A DNA stretch of 64,000 nucleotides from Allacma fusca (taxonomy: Eukaryota > Arthropoda > Collembola > Symphypleona > Sminthuridae). The DNA is taken from NCBI GenBank assembly GCA_947179485.1, contig OX359245.1, forward strand, positions 787,001 through 851,000, written 5' to 3'. The notes under the pieces are model-generated. The model had not been told where the DNA came from. It did no database searches and worked only from the letters and a program-made list of their open reading frames with translations. Below are positions 10,661-23,400 of this stretch, piece by piece. Numbering within the stretch: position 1 is the first letter of the stretch; each line of letters opens with the position of its first letter. A program made the translations under genes and the position numbers.

Positions 10661-12100
10661 TCTCGGTAGGAGTTCCTCGGTAAGTACCTGTCTAGAAATC
10701 ATTTTAGTAGTGTCTGGAAAACACAAAGCAGCAACGTGATTGCAGAAATAAATCTGTATACACAGTACATAATTATTCCTTAGCTTACACCAGCTCTAAA
10801 TACAATTACTGCACACATATCCAACGGAGGATGTAAGTCTCAGACTCTAAACTCTTCAAACGAACACCAGAAATGATCAATACCAGTCAAACATTTTAGT
10901 CATTAGATATATTTCTGAATGGTAATCTGATTCTGTAATATGCTGCTCCACACCAGATACACTAACTGCACGACTAAATCTCCATGCGCTACAGAGTAGC
11001 ACCAATGGCTGAACAAAAGCATCTCATGTAATCCTCTTGCTATAACTAGCATCAACATGAAGTCTGAACTCCCATCCTGATCAAATCCTTAATTGGGCCA
11101 CAGGATTAAAGCACACTCGTTTACTGAAGTGTGCAACTCCTGTCCAGGACAGACCGAGGAGACAACAGGAACATTATGACATATAACAAACAGGAAGCTA
11201 ACATAAACAAGAGCTTTATATACACTGGAGCGATTTCTCGATTACGCATTAAATACTATACTACACACCACACATTATAGTAAGTGTTGACAACTAAGAA
11301 AAAATAAAGACGCGTCGTTTAGAACTAGAACGACAACATTGTATGCTGAGTGGTAAACAGTTTGCTGTCACGGATTAAGAACTCCCTGGGTCTGAGTCCT
11401 TGTTGAGGTCTCTTACATGAGAGAAAACACCAGAGGAGAGGGTTAACCGAACAAAGCTTCGGGATTACTCGCTAGAGTGGTTCTACAATTGATTTGCTCG
11501 CTAGAGTAGTTCTCTGGAGTTCTGAAACTCTAGCACCATCTGCTATCACCCACCATCCCTTCGCTGCAGTTCATGTCATTTATATTGTTGACGCACAGCA
11601 CCTGGTGGAAAGTAAGGGGCAACCCCAGGCCCACTGTTGTGACTAGGGGAATAGGCATACGTTGTATAAATGAGTAAGGAGACGTGGCATGGGGAGGCAA
11701 CAGACTATTGCTCTGGAAAAGACGGACAATTGATCCCACCAGGGTGGAATCTGGAACGAGTGCGGGACATTGCAAGGGCAAATATAAACACGTAGTTGTT
11801 TGTTTGAACACATGCGTGTCTGTTTGCATCACAATTCCCATACCCGTGTCGCTGAGGATTATGTCCCGTCTTGCTCGCTTCTGTCTGGCAAGAGGGTGTG
11901 AGATGATCTACAAGAGTGACGTGGGGGAAGATCCCGGATGCATATGCATTACTATCTACTACTCTCCTGATCGTCTCATACTGGAGTTCCCCACTGACTC
12001 TCAGGAGTAAACGAAGTGCAACCATGTAGAGCATCCCTTGCTTCATTCCTTGTGGATGCGTTTTCTCCTTTTATTGCAGTATCGTGTTTAAGGAGCATGC
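10661..12100. other. Complex sequence without recognised gene
   Basis: Balanced base composition, GC higher than the surroundings. Overlapping open frames of 108 codons (plus, 11684-12010) and 113 codons (minus, 11705-12046) show no known domain, and their overlap on opposite strands suggests chance. A TATA-like GTATAAATGA lies at about 11663. An old retroelement terminal repeat or a noncoding exon are possible but unsupported. Confidence 0.3.
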
Positions 12101-15100
12101 GGTGTTGCATCACCATTGGCTCGCTGCAAACGGTTGCTAAATTTGAAAGCTATGACTTAGTACAAATGTGTTAGGTACACTAGGATATTCCCGGACGAAT
12201 GATCCATGGACGGCGCACGCTTAGCACTCTTAAATATCACGTTTTAAATTATATACCTAGATGTGAGAAATAATAGTGTATTTCCATATTTATATACTTA
12301 TATTATTGTTACCCTCATTGATTAACGTACGGATGAAATATGAGCCGCCTTATGAGAATCCGGGACCATTAAATTAATTTAAAAATACATATGACACAAA
12401 CTTAAGACTTCGATTTTGACGGTAGTTTTGCCTCGAGAAGTTAGTTCGAGTTCGATCCCAAGGAACTGGGATTCGGTTAATATCTTGCATCTTCATCTAT
12501 CAGAATGATGTACATTGTCCTATATGCGGATGGCGGACTTTCCAGCAGAAATAATAAATAACTATTACGTCAAATACTTACCGAACTGTCCAAACGATTC
12601 AAAATGACGACGTCCAAGGAAGTTAAACATTCCTAGGATTAAAGGTATTGGGCCAAAAAGGATTTCATAAAGCTACAGTGATAACGGGACATACAATTAA
12701 AACATTTGAATATTACCGAGGAACCCGGCTCGCAACCTGGATCCTGAAGAAGGGCTACATGACCCCGATCTAGTTTAAATTTAGGTTTATTATGAATGCT
12801 AAAATCTTTGCTTTTAATACGCTAATCATGTTATTTTACCTTTAAGGAACACCTGGTCTTTGCTACACTCGGACTGTCGTTTTTCACGACAGCTTTTTTT
12901 AAGCTTCTAGTGACACTCCATTGACATGGATTAACAGATGGAATAGTACAGATCTCAACGGTGGCCTAGTGAGAACTGCCAGAATACGTATACATCTGAT
13001 CGTTTATTAAATAGTGTATTGCAGATGTTGATTTGTCGCGATGTCTATAGTAAAACATGCAACGTGTTTCCTGTTTATACGGAGATGAAATTTTCGTGTC
13101 AATACGTTTAAAGTTTAGAGCCACAGATATGACTCCAGAAAAAACCGTCCCCGATTCGTTATTGTTTATGCTACTTAATTCGGTTATTTCTTTCGTCGAT
13201 TAATCCCTGTTTAGTATATTATCACACTGAGTGTTAATTTTAGGCTAATCTTCAACCAGGACTTCACTGACAAATATTATTGTATTGTAATGAATTTACT
13301 TCTCGTTTCTGTATAAAAACGTCGATCTTTGTACATAAAGACGGTAGTCAGTTTTATACTTACAAATCAAGAACTTAATAATCGAATCTATATCTTTGGT
13401 TTACGTGGTAATCTTTAATAAACAAGCTAAATTATATGCAAGTTTTTGACATCTAACAGACTGTCATCCTAAGGCACAAAAAATTAAGTTTATTAAACGA
13501 ACTTAATAACTTTATTCTGGAACCAGAATTTTGATAGTTTCAGTTTTTAATTTGTGTTATGCAAATTAAATGTAACCAACCAGCTAGGAATTTCGGAGGA
13601 CTTGGAGCAAAAATCATTAAACCGGAAAACGAGAGAAAATGTCTACGATGACAAATCCTGAAAACGGTATCCTCGAGTATAGGTACAAACTATTAAAATA
13701 GACTGTTTGGAAGTTTCAGCTGTAGCGATCTTAACGGGATTGAGACGGCACTTGTTTTATGTGGATAAAAATAAACGTTAACCAATTTTACATTAAAGCC
13801 GTTGACACACTCATCTCCAGTGAAAGAATCTAGTGCGGTTTCTAGTTGGTGTAAATTTGTTTACACAGTTGCTGCACGCTAAACATAAAAGCTTAGTCAT
13901 TGTTTTGGGAATTGGATTTCCCGAGTTACTTTATCAGGACTGTAAATGATGGCATATCTCATTATAATTAAAAAAGAAATATCTGTTTCCAAAGGTGCGG
14001 CAGTGCTCAAAAGCTGAGGCAACTTCCCCAACAAACACCCTATTTAACATGGCAAAATATGCGATACATATGTACATGTACACCCCTGTCAAGTTTTGGT
14101 TTGGCAAAATTATGGCACAGATCCCCAACTGTAATTCTTATTGGTGTATGTAATAATTCGTAAAAACTAACTAATTAATAATAATTGTATAAGGACGCAA
14201 CAATTTCCAAATTTTTGTTATACCGGATACCCAGTGATATTCCATTGGTAACCAGTAGGTCTGATAAACCATATTAGCCCTTGTTCTCACTGTGGATGTA
14301 GATTAATTATCATTGTATCTATTTGTACACTGAATAAAAATTGGTTCTAATTATTCATTTCAAATCGTTTGGGGTTAAAATGTTGTGGTTTCTGACCGAT
14401 TTGGCTGTAAATTAGATATTGCAAATTTGCGTTTACAAAATGGACAACTTTTGAAGTTATTCAACATCCAAATTTTCTTAAAAAATGTGTTATATTGTCA
14501 ATTTGAAAATAATCTATTACCAATATATACATATATTAAAAATTATCACAATAATCCAGACAAGTTCCTGTGGTGTAAGACTTGACCCAAATCATCATTC
14601 AAACTGATTGATCCACAATTCGCGCGCTGTTTCCAGACAACTCAGGATTGGTGATCCTTTCCCCATGTTAGAGCTGAATCTCCATCATTTGGCTGAGTTA
14701 TGACTTCTTGTGGATCTATCGATAATTAAATAAACATGTTTCATGTAACGATGTAAATCACATTTACCATGATTGCCACATTATATTTGTCAAGTGATTA
14801 TTTGTCCAATTATAGACGACTTAAGACGAACGTTCTCCATCATTTACAATTGCAAGTACGTGTATGTGAAAAACAGATTTGATTCATTATTTTTGCATCA
14901 CTTTCCGTACTACTATATGATTTGTAGACAAAATACAAAACTGAAGTATTTAAGCATAGAACCAAGTGCAATACCTCCTTCTCGCCAAAGATGTATCAAC
15001 TATTCAAATTTTAGTTTTGTTAATCGGGGTGTCAAAAGTTTGACATATGACTTTTTTAAACAAAATCCATTTGTAGCTAATTTTTTTGACGTACCATTTT

Positions 15101-17243
15101 TTCATTCTAAAGGAATCATGTGAGGCCTTGCCTTCCTCCATATAAATAATTTATCGCAAATTTGAAATCCATTAAATTATTTCCCAATCATTATAACCCA
15201 AGTAGATATCTCGCAAATTCTATTGAATCCCTTTACAAGAAAGAATCGTCTCTACCGAAATAATTAAATTCGGGTGGGCTAATCAGAATTACCAATTCTT
15301 TAAATAAACAATTATCTAAGTTATTACCCCCTATCCCAGTAATAATTGTCCTGTGAGGAAGGTTTTAAATTTAAAAATCTTATTCATTCTGATAAGGGTT
15401 CAAAATTTCCAAAATATTGATCTGACAACCGTCTTGATGTGTGAAATTTTGACTTGTACCATCTTGATCTATCATTGCTATTTCATTTAAAACCTACGCA
15501 ATTGCCCCATAAGCTATACCATTTTAACTGATAAACCCTAATAAAAATTTTGGGGAGGTATTCAAAGTCATGGACATTCTACTTAAAAATTCTATTTCAC
15601 TAAAAACGAATCAAGTGACACCTTACCCTCACTTAGAACTGAGACTGTCCTGAGATGAAGTTGGTAATAAAATACAGAATTTTAAATCATGTTCACTAGG
15701 TTTAAAAATACTAAAATTTCGGTTTGGTCTTTAGTTTTAAAATACGTATTGCCACGGGTGTAGCCTCCTGCTCATCAAAACACGATTGTAGTAAAAAAAA
15801 GCTAAATCTATTTAATAGTTGTAAAAATTAAATTAAAATTATCAAAACTGTGTAAAAACAATACTTTACACTGTGGTTCGTTTTGGTGGTAACGCCGAAA
15901 ATAGATTGTTCTGCTCAAAAAATTCAAATTCGCGTCGAATTTTGGTTGTGTAACGGTAATAAATGTCTGAATTTTAAGTTCATTTTAAATGAATTTAGTT
16001 GCTGCACACAACATAACAAAAATTGAGAATTTGAAATCGGAATCAAATTTTGGCGGAATATTTAAATAATTAGCGAACCAGCAGAGAACCAGAAAACAGA
16101 TATTTACATTTACGACATGGTGAATTTTCCCTTACTGAAAACCTATAAATTTTAAGAAATATTCTGAATCTAAGCGACATTTTGATTTTTGAACTGCAAA
16201 AATTGTTTTCATTATTATAAGGATTTTCAACCATGAGACTAATGCCCAAAATCCCCAACGCATTAAATATTCCTGTCTAAATAAATAATCCCATAAAAAT
16301 TACACGATCCAGCTATGTTTATACATTGCAACACATAGTTGGTATTATGTACATATCACTCAAGTAACGTGGCAGTAGAATAAGGAACCCAGCTACGATA
16401 CAGTAAAACTGACTTTAAATTTAAAAATCATTTTTAAATTGATTACTATTGAATGCTTTCTTACATCGCAATATAATTTTCTAGGTGGTCACATAGTTCT
16501 GGATCCAATACCTGTGTTGAAAATTATTAAGTAAGATGTAAATGGGATAAACTCACCGCATGATTCGATGCATTTAGATGCAATAGTTTTACTCAATTCC
16601 TAAAAGTTGGCCTGTGTCAATTTTATTAGACTTCCCTATGGAATTTTTCAGATCCTTGTTCTTGCCAATTAAATTATCATCGCAAACATTATACAAAATT
16701 TTTATACATTATCAGAGTATCGAACACAAATGTTTGTCAGAAGAACAGTCATATAATTTTAAATCAAATGAAAGAAACTAACGACGTTCTTGCCAAGGCA
16801 CTAATTGTAAATGACTTGAGTCTAGTACCAGGTTTTGTTTTGAGAACAAGTTTGAATAATTCTGCAAGAGCATTTGATTTTAGAAATTACACTTATTGTC
16901 TGGAATTGTTTGATAACCCTATTATTAGCAATACTTTGTCTACATATCTATGTTTTTAATTATTTTTAGAGGTATTTATTGTTAAATCGTAATGCTTATT
17001 GTTGGTTAGATTTCAGCCATCCCAACTGTGGAGAAATATTTGCATGGCTATAAGATTTTGTTCATTAAGTTTAAATGTTACTCTTAAATATTTTTTATAA
17101 GTATACGAAGTTAATTGTAAAACGTGAAAAAAAGTTTTACAAAAACATTTTAACCAGAACCATTAAAAAAATTATTAATTTTCTTTCTCGGTCAGACGAA
17201 TTGAGTACATTTTAATTAAGATCGAAGTAGGACTTAAGCCGTA
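12101..17243. other. Gene-free AT-rich region
   Basis: About 5 kb with no supported gene. Frames at 14385-14585, 14773-15123 and 16768-16959 are AT-rich with no domain. A perfect 7-bp-stem hairpin followed by seven to eight T lies at 12874-12901. Confidence 0.4.
12874..12901 (+). other. Hairpin followed by T run
   Basis: CTGTCGT and ACGACAG form a 7-bp stem around a TTTTC loop, followed by a run of T. It resembles an end-of-transcript structure but no gene lies upstream, so it may be chance. Confidence 0.3.
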
Positions 17244-17462
17244 AGGGCGCAAGTTACGTTCATAAGTGGCCAGTAGTAAATGCCTAAAGTCTCTTACGTG
17301 TAGTAAATTGAGAGGGAACTTTATAAGTTACTACAGACTTTCTTTGAGAGGGAGACTTCTTATGGAATTTAGTAGACGGAGGCGACTTAAAGAATTTACC
17401 ACACGGAGGCCACTTAAGGAATTAAATCAGGGAGACCACTTTGTGAACTTAACTTGCGCCCT
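17244..17462. mobile_element. Small foldback-like element, 219 bp
   Basis: The perfect 13-bp terminal inverted repeat AGGGCGCAAGTTA encloses arms made of degenerate ATAAGTGGCCTCCGTGTAGTAAAT units, in one orientation on the left and the opposite on the right. Arms built of short tandem units are the hallmark of foldback elements. No clear target duplication was seen. Confidence 0.75.
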
Positions 17463-18261
17463 CCTTGCATTAATTAAGATAAGTTATGAGAATTTTAATA
17501 CTGCATAAAAATTCGTATATGACAATAAATAAAATTACACACAATTACATATGTATCCAACTTCAATTAATAAGAACAGATGTGATACCTTCAGATCTTT
17601 AATGAGAATATCCAGTCTTTCTGTAATACAACTGCTCCAAATGACCTTTAGGCCAGTAAATACTGAGGAGATAGATTCACCGATTCCGTCATGGTTATTT
17701 GGTTGGCTTCGTCTCCAAGGGAAGTGAATTTTGAACTTAGCTGAATCAACATCATCACCTTCAACAAACGACCGACCACTTTCCGGGAAGGAATGTCTGA
17801 GATAATTTCAATCTTTGATCTTTTGTTATAGTGTCGATCTGCTGACCTGGTGACGCACATCTAAATATCAAATAGTAAACTTAAGTGAATATATTATGAC
17901 CGGTGTCAAAAAGCAATCAAAAGTTGCGTTCAAATTATAATAGTCTGATAATTTGACTTCTGTAAAAATCTGAATTAATTTGAAAGAATTTTGAGTTTGA
18001 TATTACGACTACAAGGGTTAAAAGAAATAGATCACTACCCTTACAAAACATTATCACTAGAAGACCGGCACTATAAAGACAAATCCAGAGTTGTCAGTTT
18101 TAAAATCACTCCATATAAGAACTTATAAAAGAAAACGGCAGCTTTCATCAGCCTCCATCACATTCAAGAATTTATTTATATATCCTGAGCTAGAAAGAAC
18201 TCAAACCAAGGAATATTACATATTTGAGCTTAACAGAGTTTCGACCTTTGGATTTTAGCAA
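17463..18261. other. Stretch without recognised gene
   Basis: AT-rich; a 70-codon minus frame at 17648-17860 has no recognisable domain. Confidence 0.4.
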
Positions 18262-18790
18262 GGAGGGGGCAAGTTAAGTTCTTAAGTGGCCTTCCTGTTT
18301 TAATTCAATAAGTTGCCTCGCCATAAGTGGCCTCTCCATAAGTGGCCTCCCTGTTCTAATTATATAAGTAGCCTCTCCATAAGTTGACTACTAGTATATC
18401 ATTTGCCTGACGAAGAGTAAAAGCTCGAAACGTTGCTGCGAATAAAATATAAGCCTTGTGTTAAAAAGTGAACTTCTACCCTTATTTAATATATCTCCAT
18501 AAGTGGCTTCCCTGTTTTAATTCAATAAGTGGCCTCTCCATAACAGTGCTTGGACTGGGTACAGAAACCGTGTACCCGTACCCGTACCCGATTATCGGGT
18601 ACGACAAAATGCTCTACTTATACCCGTATACATACACAAGTACCCGGGTAAATTATTTCAGTACCCGTACCCATACTTAAAAATACAGTGTAGTACATGT
18701 GCCCACAATTTACCCGTACCCGTAATTTACCCAAAACCTGTACCCATACCCGTTTACCTATTGTTTGTACCCGGGTATTACTCGGGTACT

Positions 18791-20760
18791 GGAAATATGG
18801 CCGATTAAAAGTGCCCGAAGACATTTGCCTGTCCAGCTGAAAATGTTTAATTTGTCTATTTTTCAACTTCCATTAAAAATGTCCGGGATTTTGGAAATTT
18901 TCGTAGGCGTTAAGTGTAATCTATTTCAAATTTAAAACAAAATCATTTAAGGTCATTTATGATTTATTAACTTGTATTAACTTTTATTAACTGCATGAAA
19001 TGGCGTTCTCGCGAAACGGCTATTGAACAATTCTTGTATGGTGTAAGGAAGGATAACAGACTGTGACGATTTCTGGCTGAGTTCTGCTTTCCCGGCAACA
19101 AAATTACCTTCCACCGTCCACCAGGATTTCCACCTCCCACTAGGCCTTCCACCAAAAATTGTTTTACCTTCCAGATCTTTTACTGTGTTAATTAACATAA
19201 TCCTCTGTGTACTGGTGGGTGAAAAACAAAGTGCGAGCTGGAGATAGTTAATGCGTTGTAACCTGCATGTGACTATTTAAACCGTAAATCAGCGTTTTAA
19301 TTTATTGGGAAATATAAGTATCAGCGCTAAGTTTTGGTTTTACCATTAATCGTTAGTTGTTACGGAACTTGCTAAAAACGTTTTAAAAATTTTGTTAAAA
19401 ATCAGTTCAGCGGATAGTACGGCAACTGATCTATTTCGAATCACGTGATTTTCCAAAAGGTTGATTTTTATCAGGCTTTTGACATAATTCTACACAACAC
19501 CATCGAAATCTGACCATCATACTTGTACATATCAGTATAATGATTTTGTAACAGGAACTTGTTTTTTCAAAGGTAAGCTGCATTTTTATAGAAAACAATC
19601 AAATGTTTTAACCTCCGTGTTAATTTTACGAATAAAAAATGCGAAGCATACGTTAACAAACCGAAATTGATCTAAGACTGTCATTTTCATATGAATAGGC
19701 TCAAAAGAAATGATCTTCGGCCATGCAGTAACTCATATAGAGGGCAGTATCGTATTTTTTTAGTTAGCTCTTTGTAAATATTGCCAAAGCCAGACTACAG
19801 AGTGGTCTGTATGGGTATTTCCACGTGGAAGGTCAGGTGGAATGATCAAGGGGAAGGTGGAAGGTTAGATGGAAAGTCTGGTGGAAGGTCAAGTGGAAGT
19901 TTGGTGGGAGGTCACGTGGAAGTTTGGTGGGAGTTGGAAGTCTGGTGGAAGGTACTATATTATTGTAGGTATTATAGTGTTAATATATGAGTGAGTGGTA
20001 GGTGGAAGGTAATTTTGTGGCCGGGAAAGTAGAACTCAGCCTCAGCCCGATTTCTTTAATACTAAACTCCATAACCGAAAACTTGCTTTTAAACTTCGGG
20101 AACATGAAACAATTTTGTTCCCGGCTAATCGTTTTCTCAAAAATCTTTTAACACAAGTCCAACGTTAAGAAGTGTTGGCATGAACGTTCAAATAGGACGC
20201 AAGGTTAGTAAAGTATAGGAGGAAAGTATAATTTTCTGATCATGCCAGTTTTTCCATCAACGTTGTAAGATATTTACAAATCAATATACATATGTGTATG
20301 AAAAATATTTTACAGATTAATTTGAGTTGATCGTCATTTTTCCAAGTCAAATATTGCGGTTACAGGGAGTAAACGCGGGAGGCAAGATTGAATATTTATT
20401 TTATATCACAGCTTTATAAAGTAAACATTTATAAACTTTATAATACATTTATGGAGCATGAGGCGAAAACGTTTGACCAATGCAGGCGCAATTAGACTCA
20501 AATGCAGCCCCATGAGAGTATTGAAAGCCCAGTTTAGATGCCTCCTCATTTTACGTCAAACCTTTCAACGAAATTTAAAGGGACTTAAATATAAATTTTT
20601 CCTGCTGGAAATAATATTTTCCATTTTAAAATTGTATAAATATTCACCATAAATAATTAATCACTATAAATAACATATCAAAGTGTCATAAATGACCAGG
20701 ATTGAAATTGCTCAAATTGCCTGCACAAAATGCCATGGCGTTTTCAAATTGTCAACCCTA
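18791..20760. mobile_element. Diverged AAATGCC-family hAT-like copy, nested
   Basis: The left side reads TATGGCCGATTAAAAGTGCC and the right side TGCCATGGCGTTTTCAAATT followed by GTCAACCCTA, matching the ends of the element at 1885-2973. GGTACT is shared by both flanks and may be the remains of a target duplication. It is itself split by the GGCTGAG element at 19075-20047. Confidence 0.6.
19075..20047. mobile_element. GGCTGAG-family element, complete, 973 bp
   Basis: Inverted ends of about 38 bp (GGCTGAGTTCTGCTTTCCCG on the left; a complement with a small internal duplication on the right) are flanked by the perfect 8-bp duplication CGATTTCT (19067-19074 and 20048-20055). The arms carry TTCCACC/GGTGGAAGG words. 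There is no coding capacity, so it is a non-autonomous element; the 8-bp duplication fits hAT. Confidence 0.9.
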
Positions 20761-21826
20761 GGTACTTGTAGCATTAAGAAACGGATCTAGTTCGAAGATA
20801 ATATATGTGCATTCATTCCAAACTTATCTCGTAAAACGTCTTTAAATATATAATTTGTAATGCTACGTTAACAAATGAAGCTAAACAAATTTAATTAGCT
20901 TCATTGGTCCTACCCCCTGAAATTCTACTTTCACGAACTTCATTCTTTAAGCCGATAAACAGGTTATCTATTTCTTTATTAGATCTGAGAGGAATCATTA
21001 GATTACAACCACCACGTAACCATAATTGAAACGAAACCACTGGCTATGTCACTAACGCAAGTATCTGTATGCAAAGAAACATCTCCACGGTTGGCAGGTC
21101 TTATTGTTATCCATTGCAATCCATCCCAGCAGGAATCCTTGAAATACCCAAAAATACTCGGGTACAGCACCAACGGGTACAGATATTTTACATAGTGATA
21201 CCCGTATCTATTGGGTACTACCCGATTGTCATTGAGGGAGTACCCATACCCGGACACGTACCCCTACCCACTTTAATGTCTAAAATCCATAGTACCCGGG
21301 TAGTACCCGGGTACTTGCGAGTACGCAACTTCTGTAGCCGGGTAGTACCTATTGCAGTACCCATACCCATTTACCCGAGTATTACCCGTACCCAGTCCGA
21401 GCACTGCTCCATAAGTGGACTCCATGTTTTAATTTCAAAAGTGGCCTCCGTGTAGTTAAATTCATAAGGGGCATCCTTGTAGTTAAGTCCCTAAGTGGCA
21501 TTATGGCAAATTCCTTAAGTGACCTCCGTGTAGCAAATTCCATAAGAGGCCTCCCTCTTAATGTCAAGTGCATATGCTCCACCGCTGCATTAAATTCATT
21601 CTCCTTGAAATGTAACCCCCTTTTTGTAGTCAGTCAGTTACACACTATCGTAACACTTGCAGAAATATTTTGTATCATTTATGACCTCTTGTGGAATTTG
21701 CTACACGGAGGTGACTTAAGGAATTTGCTACATGGAGGCCACTTATGGAGTTAATTAAACGAAGGCCACTTATTGAATTAAAACGGAGGCCTACTATTGA
21801 ATTAAAAGAGGGGGGTCACCTATAGG

Positions 21827-22210
21827 CAGGGTTCGGATGTTCATGGGAAGATTCTTCCCAGGGAAAAAAATATTTCTGGCAGGGAAAATCACAAACGGAA
21901 GGGATTCTATTTTACAGACAGGGATTTTAAAAATCGTTGATCTTTGTTTTGGCACGGATTTTCAGATTTGTTGTCGTGTTTCAGGGAAATTGGTTAGGCA
22001 CACAGGGAATTTTAGATTGATTGACCATATATGGACAGAGATTTGACGCCTTGTGGGGAAATTATTTTTGCCAACAGGGATCTTGAAAATCGTTGACCTT
22101 TTTTTAGCAGGGATTTTTGAAATCGTTGAGGACCTCCCAGCAGGGACGTTTGACTCAGCAGGTAAATTCATAAATGATCTTGCAGGGAGATTTGAAAAAT
22201 CCGACCCCTG
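21827..22210. mobile_element. Small hAT-like element, 384 bp
   Basis: The ends CAGGGTTCGGATGTTC and CAGGGGTCGGATTTTTC are inverted, flanked by the perfect 8-bp duplication CCTATAGG (21819-21826 and 22211-22218). The interior is an array of GGCAGGGA/AGGGATTTT words. A fragment of the same family lies at about 58280-58400. Confidence 0.9.
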
Positions 22211-22324
22211 CCTATAGGGAGGCCAACTATTGAATTTAAACGGAGGCCAATTATTGAATTAAAAAAGGGAGGCCGCTTATGGGGAGGCCACTTAATGAAT
22301 TAAACCAGGGAGGCATAAAGCTGA

Positions 22325-23285
22325 GCAAAATAGTTTGCCTCGCCTATATCTTATATATATTTTTAATGCACGATACTACCTACATTATGCCTACATTAGT
22401 GTCGCTAAAAAATTATACCGACATATATGGAAGGATTATTTGCAAGCCTACCGAGATATTTTTACAAAGACCTATTTTTTTAAAGTAAACTATAGCCTAC
22501 ATATTCTTGAAAAAATCCACAGCCTACATTTACGCATACATAATTTTAACCTATATTTGCCCCTATGAGTAATACGTGACAGTCTATAGGAAATCTATGC
22601 TGATATAGGAACGCCTGAGTTGTCTCCCTACACAAGTATTTTCCCTATGTCAAATTGGGGCTCTCCCGGCGTTATACGTTTTATGAGTTATATCATACAT
22701 AATTAAAGTACCTAAACTAACAATAAGAGTCATATATAGTATGTATGATAGCGCTAATAGACACATTTGTAGTTCCACTCCGCTCTTGACATAACCTGTG
22801 AAAACTTTATGGCAAACAAACATAATAGCCTTATTTATCACTATTAGGGAACGTACTGCAGGACTTTTGAAGTATTCTTTTCCTTTGAAAATGCACATAA
22901 CCCACTACCTGCACCCTGAGGATAACTAATTTGAATACTACGTGAAAATTAAGCAAATTGTTAACTTATGACTACAGTTAAAAGCAACAATTTCCTAGTT
23001 TTTCAGCAATTTTAGTAAAAAATTTAAGGAAGCACTATTTAAACAGTAGAAAATGTCCAGAGCCTAGTGCGTACATCAACCTAACATATAAATGCATGTC
23101 AAATGTGCGCCTACATTTAGCCTAGATTTATATGGATAAGTTATTATGCCCAACACATTTTATAGGCATTCTACACAACACGCTATCCCCCTATCCTATA
23201 ATGCCTACAATTAACATGGGAATTTTTTGCAGTCTGTATTTTGCCTACTTGTAGGCCCTACATGCAGGGGAGTTGCCCACCTTTG
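22325..23285. repeat. GCCTAC-word repeat element, copy 1
   Basis: It shares its left end (GCAAAATAGTTTGCCTCGCC) and a later block starting CAAATTGGGGCTCTCCCGG with the copy at 49706-50910. Words such as GCCTACATT and GCCTATAT recur through it. The right end contains GTTGCCCACCTTTG, whose complement resembles the GTGGGCAA at the left end of copy 2, so short terminal repeats are likely. Confidence 0.65.
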
Positions 23286-23400
23286 GGGGGACCAAATATA
23301 CGGAGGCCACTTATTGAATTAAAACAGGGAGGTTTAATATGCAAATAAAACAGGAAAGACTATTATTGATTTAAAACAGGGACTTAACTTGCACTCTACT

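Larger units (their letters stand above)
18544..21406. mobile_element. hAT-like element, TACCCG-word family
   Basis: Terminal inverted repeats are CAGTGCTTGGACTGGGTAC and the complement of CAGTGCTCGGACTGGGTAC, flanked by a perfect 8-bp duplication CTCCATAA (18536-18543 and 21407-21414) inside the foldback arm. Both arms are arrays of GTACCCG words (18570-18780 and 21160-21400). The middle is occupied by a further nested insertion. The left end also resembles the end of the hAT element at 61848, suggesting it is a non-autonomous relative. Confidence 0.9.
18262..23400. mobile_element. Large foldback-like element, split by nested insertions
   Basis: The ends are GGGGGCAAGTTAAGTTC on the left and its near-complement ending near 23395 on the right, similar to the element at 17244-17462. 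The left arm (18262-18543 and 21407-about 21600) carries AATAAGTGGCCTCC-type tandem units; the right arm (about 21690-21826, 22211-22320, 23290-23400) carries the same units inverted. The arms are interrupted by a hAT-like element at 18544-21406, another at 21827-22210 and a repeat at about 22325-23285. Without these it would be roughly 0.9 kb. Confidence 0.75.

Noticed and set aside
11684..12046. Overlapping frames of 108 and 113 codons on opposite strands
   Set aside because: Neither shows a known domain, and mutual overlap suggests that balanced composition simply lacks stops.
11636..12110. Solitary retroelement terminal repeat beginning TGTTGTGAC
   Set aside because: No second copy, no matching CA end and no flanking duplication could be found.
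12430..12470. tRNA-like TTCGAGTTCGATCC motif
   Set aside because: The bases around it do not form the T-arm stem, and no anticodon arm or acceptor stem is present.
14773..15123. 116-codon plus-strand frame
   Set aside because: AT-rich, no recognisable motif, no exon-like borders.
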